Below, in pieces: positions 5,202 through 7,928 of a DNA stretch of 7,928 nt; positions within the stretch are counted from its first letter, which is position 1, and the number at the start of each line of letters is the position of its first letter. The notes beneath the pieces were generated by a model. It had not been told where the DNA came from. It did no database searches and worked only from the letters and a program-made list of their open reading frames with translations. The DNA lies in contig JAGXLK010000090.1 in the NCBI GenBank assembly GCA_018334735.1, forward strand, positions 1-7,928, in the 5' to 3' direction. Source of the DNA: Planctomycetota bacterium. Lineage in GTDB: Bacteria > Planctomycetota > Brocadiia > SM23-32. The position numbers and the translations under genes are program-made.

Positions 5202-6965
5202 ATGAGCATACAGGTCCTCCCGAAAATTTTGGTCGACAAAATCGCCGCCGGCGAGGTGATTGAACGCCCCGCCTCTGTAGTGAAAGAACTTGTTGAGAAT
5301 TCTCTGGACGCCGGGGCGAACCGGATTGAGGTGGAACTTGAGGACGGCGGGACCAAACTCATCCGGGTCAGCGACGACGGGCATGGAATGTCGGAGAGCG
5401 ATCTGGCACTTGCCTTTGTGAGTCATTCCACGAGTAAACTCGACAAGGAGGAGGATCTTTTCGACGTTCGAACGATGGGATTTCGCGGGGAGGCCCTTTC
5501 GAGTATTGCGGCCGTTTCCCAGGCCCGGATTACGAGCCGGACTGCGGAGAGCGACGCGGGATATGAAATCACGGCTGAGGGCGGGGAAATCGGACAGGTC
5601 AAACCGACCAGCTCGCCCCCTGGAACGCAGGTGGAAGTGCGAAATTTATTCTTCAATGTGCCCGTCCGACGCAAGTTTATGAAAACGCCTGCGACCGAGA
5701 TGGCCCATGTCAGCGAAGCTGTCACGCGCCTCGCACTCGCCTATCCGGAAGTGTCTTTTGTGCTTGAACATCAAAGCAGAAAAGTGTTCAATCTGCCGCC
5801 GGCCGACCACCGCGAAGGTCGTATCAGCGAATTTTTCGGAAGCGAAATCGCCGATAATATCATTTCCATGAATGAGCGGCATCCGGAAGTCGAAATCGAG
5901 GGCTATCTGCTGCCGCCATCGGTCGACCGTTCGAACACAACGATGCAATACACATACGTCAACCGTCGCTATGTGCGCGAAAAAACTCTCATGCACGCGG
6001 TGGGTCAAGGATACCGGGGTTTGATGCGCAAAGGACGCCGCCCCGTTTGTTTTATTTTTCTCACCATCGACCCCGGCGATGTCGATGTCAACGTCCACCC
6101 GACAAAAGTGGAGGTGAAATTCCGTCGCAGCCGCGATATCCACAATCGGGTTGTCTCGGGTATCCGGGAAACACTCCGACAGGCGCATATAACGCCCGAA
6201 GTCAGGTTGACAGACGAAGAAGGGAGCGCGGAGCAGCAGGACTCTGTCAGGACTGCAATCTCGGATTTTTTTGCCAATCGGAATGAAAAAGCTCCGGCCG
6301 GAGGTCACGGTTCCTTTTCTCCCCATCCCGGTGCTATGAAGCGGGGAGGCATCGAATCTGTGCAAAAAATGGCTGGCCCGGGACCGGAAGTCCATTACGG
6401 TAACACCGCCCAGATGCTCGATACCTACATCGTCGAAGAAGCCGAGAACGGAATCCGGATCATCGATCAACACGCGCTCCACGAGCGCATACTTTTCGAG
6501 AAAATGCGGACTCAGCTCGAAGAAGGCCCCCTCAACAGCCAGCGTCTGCTCGTACCGGAACTTGTCGAGTTGCCGAAAACGGAATTTTATGCCGTTATGG
6601 ACATGCAGGAAGATCTGAAACGTTTTGGGATGGAAATTGAATCGTTCGGAGACAATACAGTGGTGGTTCGTTCGTTCCCGCAACTTTTAGGGAAATTCGA
6701 CGGCCCCGGTTTTTTCCGAGAACTGCTTGAAGAACTGGAAGGCCCCGAGAAAGCCCGCCGCGCAAGCGGCCGAATGGAAAAACTGCTGAAAATCATGTCG
6801 TGCCGCGGTGCCGTGAAAGCCGGCGACCGCCTCAGCCCTAACCAGATAAAAAGTATCCTCAAGCAACGTAAAGACTGCGAAAACCCCGATACCTGCCCCC
6901 ATGGCCGCCCCACCATGATCGTTATGACAAAACGCGAACTCGAAAAAAATTTCCACAGAGGCTAA
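5202..6965 (+). CDS. mutL: DNA mismatch repair protein MutL, endonuclease type
   Basis: MutL links MutS mismatch recognition to strand removal. The 587-residue protein has a GHKL ATPase domain with VENSLDAGA (31-39), DDGHGM (58-63), HSTSKL (75-80), GFRGEAL (93-99) and GTQVEVRNLFFNVP (141-154). The transducer domain ends in DVNVHPTKVEVKF (295-307). A low-complexity linker (about 330-400) precedes the C-terminal dimerisation domain. That domain carries DQHALHERILFE (422-433), which fits the metal-binding nuclease motif DQHA-x2-E-x4-E, and also SCRGAVKAGD (533-542), CPHGRP (565-570) and FHR (584-586). Together these mark a MutL that nicks DNA itself, as in bacteria without MutH. I chose the ATG at 5202 because MSIQVLPKILVDKIAAGEVIERP is the standard opening; the frame extends upstream to 5037, but those 55 residues are unlike any MutL. 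No Shine-Dalgarno site is visible. mutS is not in the window. Confidence 0.97.
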   Translation: MSIQVLPKILVDKIAAGEVIERPASVVKELVENSLDAGANRIEVELEDGGTKLIRVSDDGHGMSESDLALAFVSHSTSKLDKEEDLFDVRTMGFRGEALSSIAAVSQARITSRTAESDAGYEITAEGGEIGQVKPTSSPPGTQVEVRNLFFNVPVRRKFMKTPATEMAHVSEAVTRLALAYPEVSFVLEHQSRKVFNLPPADHREGRISEFFGSEIADNIISMNERHPEVEIEGYLLPPSVDRSNTTMQYTYVNRRYVREKTLMHAVGQGYRGLMRKGRRPVCFIFLTIDPGDVDVNVHPTKVEVKFRRSRDIHNRVVSGIRETLRQAHITPEVRLTDEEGSAEQQDSVRTAISDFFANRNEKAPAGGHGSFSPHPGAMKRGGIESVQKMAGPGPEVHYGNTAQMLDTYIVEEAENGIRIIDQHALHERILFEKMRTQLEEGPLNSQRLLVPELVELPKTEFYAVMDMQEDLKRFGMEIESFGDNTVVVRSFPQLLGKFDGPGFFRELLEELEGPEKARRASGRMEKLLKIMSCRGAVKAGDRLSPNQIKSILKQRKDCENPDTCPHGRPTMIVMTKRELEKNFHRG

Positions 6966-6981
6966 ATCCGCCTCTCCGCAA

Positions 6982-7018
6982 GTCCCTTACGTCCTTTGGG
7001 CCCCCTTTCGTCCCTTCA
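6982..7018. repeat. Degenerate 9-10 base pyrimidine-rich tandem repeat
   Basis: Four consecutive units can be read: GTCCCTTAC (6982-6990), GTCCTTTGG (6991-6999), GCCCCCTTTC (7000-7009) and GTCCCTTCA (7010-7018). They fill most of the gap between two convergent genes, and the last unit includes the stop codon of the minus-strand gene. No hairpin-plus-T-run terminator is evident here for either gene. Confidence 0.5.
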
Positions 7019-7928
7019 GCTGCCCTCGCCGATGATCGCTTCCACCTCCCCTCTCAGCAACTTTTTGGCTTCTTCCAGCCGTTCCCGTCGCTCGCCCTGC
7101 CGTCGGCGGGCTTTTTCAAGCGCCTCGCGCCGTTTCGCAACCAGCCGAAGCGTCTCTTCCGGGGCAGGCGATCCCAGGCACCGGTGTTTTTCAAAAAACG
7201 TTTCCAGCCCCATGGCATCCTGCACATCCTCCGTGGAAAGACCGGGACCCGGTTCGCCGGTCACGTCAGCCGCTTCGTCAAGCAATTCCCCGGTCATTCC
7301 GGCAGGTTCAATCCCACGCTCGCGGGCCAACCGAACGAAATTGCAGCAGATCCTGTGCGCCTGTCGTTTTCCGTAATCGAGATCACGAACCAGCTTGATC
7401 ACAAGGTCGGGGGCTCCGGAATATCCCTCGCGCACGATTTCCTTCATCCGTTCTCTGTCGATCCGGAGTGTGGGCAGAATTTCGGACCAGACGCCCAGCG
7501 CACGCTGGATCGTCCCGCATCCTTTCATGGCATACTGTGGCGAATGTTTGATGATGAGCGTGTCCTGGATGGGTTCCGCTTTCAGGGAGTTGACGGCGGT
7601 CTCCATCTCCCCGATCACCTCGTTGCAGGGGATGCGGATATTTTCAAAAATCCCACCGGAGTGGGCCTTCTGGGGCATCAGCGAGCTGACGCCCTGCCAT
7701 TGGGGCGCCACCTCGTGGGTCATCATGGCTTCGAGTGTCCATATCTCGTGATTGAGGGTTGTCCGCGCCAGCGTGATCGCTATGCTGGAAAGAGCAAAAA
7801 GTATCTGCGTGACGTGGTCGTAGGAGGATTCGCAGTCGCAGGTGGGCTCCACGGTGCGATCGAACCCGAGCAGTTCGGTGATCATCTCCCGGTCGACCGG
7901 CCACCCCGGTCCGGAGCAGGCGCCGCAT
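7016..7928 (-). CDS. Argininosuccinate lyase-like enzyme (fumarase/aspartase superfamily), 5' end missing
   Basis: The frame is open from the right window edge to a TGA at 7016-7018 and gives the last 303 residues; about 160 N-terminal residues, including the usual His region, lie outside. The visible opening, GACSGPGWPVDRE (2-14), matches the argininosuccinate lyase block GAGALAGTTFPIDRE, and LLGFD follows. The superfamily signature appears as VSSLMPQKAHSGG (80-92). The C-terminal domain also aligns, from the REGYSGAPDLVIKLVRD stretch to GSPAPEE. Two regions depart from true ArgH: KKNPD after MPQ is replaced by KAHSG, and the conserved YNKDLQEDK segment reads QDTLIIKHSPQ (121-131). The last 40 residues form an unusually long charged helix (REALEKARRR and onward), probably a coiled coil. 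The family is well supported. Argininosuccinate as substrate is doubtful, so no symbol is given. The gene is convergent with mutL and belongs to a different transcription unit. Confidence 0.82.
   Translation of the reverse strand, partial: CGACSGPGWPVDREMITELLGFDRTVEPTCDCESSYDHVTQILFALSSIAITLARTTLNHEIWTLEAMMTHEVAPQWQGVSSLMPQKAHSGGIFENIRIPCNEVIGEMETAVNSLKAEPIQDTLIIKHSPQYAMKGCGTIQRALGVWSEILPTLRIDRERMKEIVREGYSGAPDLVIKLVRDLDYGKRQAHRICCNFVRLARERGIEPAGMTGELLDEAADVTGEPGPGLSTEDVQDAMGLETFFEKHRCLGSPAPEETLRLVAKRREALEKARRRQGERRERLEEAKKLLRGEVEAIIGEGS

Noticed and set aside
5646..6683. Long 345-codon open frame on the minus strand opposite mutL
   Set aside because: Its sequence is the mirror of conserved MutL coding and shows no family motif. 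High-GC coding strands often leave an antisense frame open.
1..7928. CRISPR array, tRNA, rRNA, insertion sequence or prophage
   Set aside because: I found no regularly spaced repeats, no cloverleaf or TTCGANNC-type tRNA signature in a suitable gap, no transposase motif and no phage-like gene.

Overview
The window reads as bacterial chromosome with moderately high GC. It carries five complete protein genes on the plus strand and one incomplete gene on the minus strand at the right edge. I see no transposase, phage gene, CRISPR array, rRNA or tRNA. A planctomycete/verrucomicrobial/lentisphaeral-type (PVC) bacterium is my best guess. It rests on the compact middle segment of ThiL, the glycerate kinase N-terminus (PDSFKQC) and a heparinase-like polysaccharide lyase, all of which I associate with that group. 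This is inference from remembered family patterns and contains no decisive marker.

Layout. Bases 1-118 may hold the last codons of an upstream gene and a small dyad. Bases 119-2686 form a tight operon: glycerate kinase, thiamine-monophosphate kinase (thiL, 4-base ATGA overlap) and the t6A tRNA-modification ATPase (tsaE, 11-base overlap). A 122-base gap with an A/T-rich hairpin follows. Next comes a heparinase II/III-family polysaccharide lyase whose best start is a GTG at 2809 with a good ribosome binding site. A 293-base gap (4909-5201) holds several dyads, a strong 29-base hairpin and a possible promoter just before mutL. MutL (5202-6965) carries every visible motif of the endonuclease-active MutL type. 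Fifty bases, largely made of a degenerate 9-10 base pyrimidine repeat, separate it from a convergent minus-strand gene. That gene encodes the C-terminal two thirds of a fumarase/argininosuccinate lyase-superfamily enzyme with altered substrate-binding signatures.

How the genes fit together. The first three are housekeeping functions (3-carbon acid metabolism, thiamine diphosphate synthesis, tRNA t6A37) joined by translational coupling rather than by a pathway. The polysaccharide lyase appears to be a separate catabolic unit placed between housekeeping genes. MutL implies mismatch repair with MutL nicking rather than MutH. I did not find a convincing new multi-gene system. The most promising item is the divergent argininosuccinate-lyase-like enzyme, which probably does not use argininosuccinate. 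The mutL upstream region, with its dyads and nearly leaderless promoter arrangement, is second.
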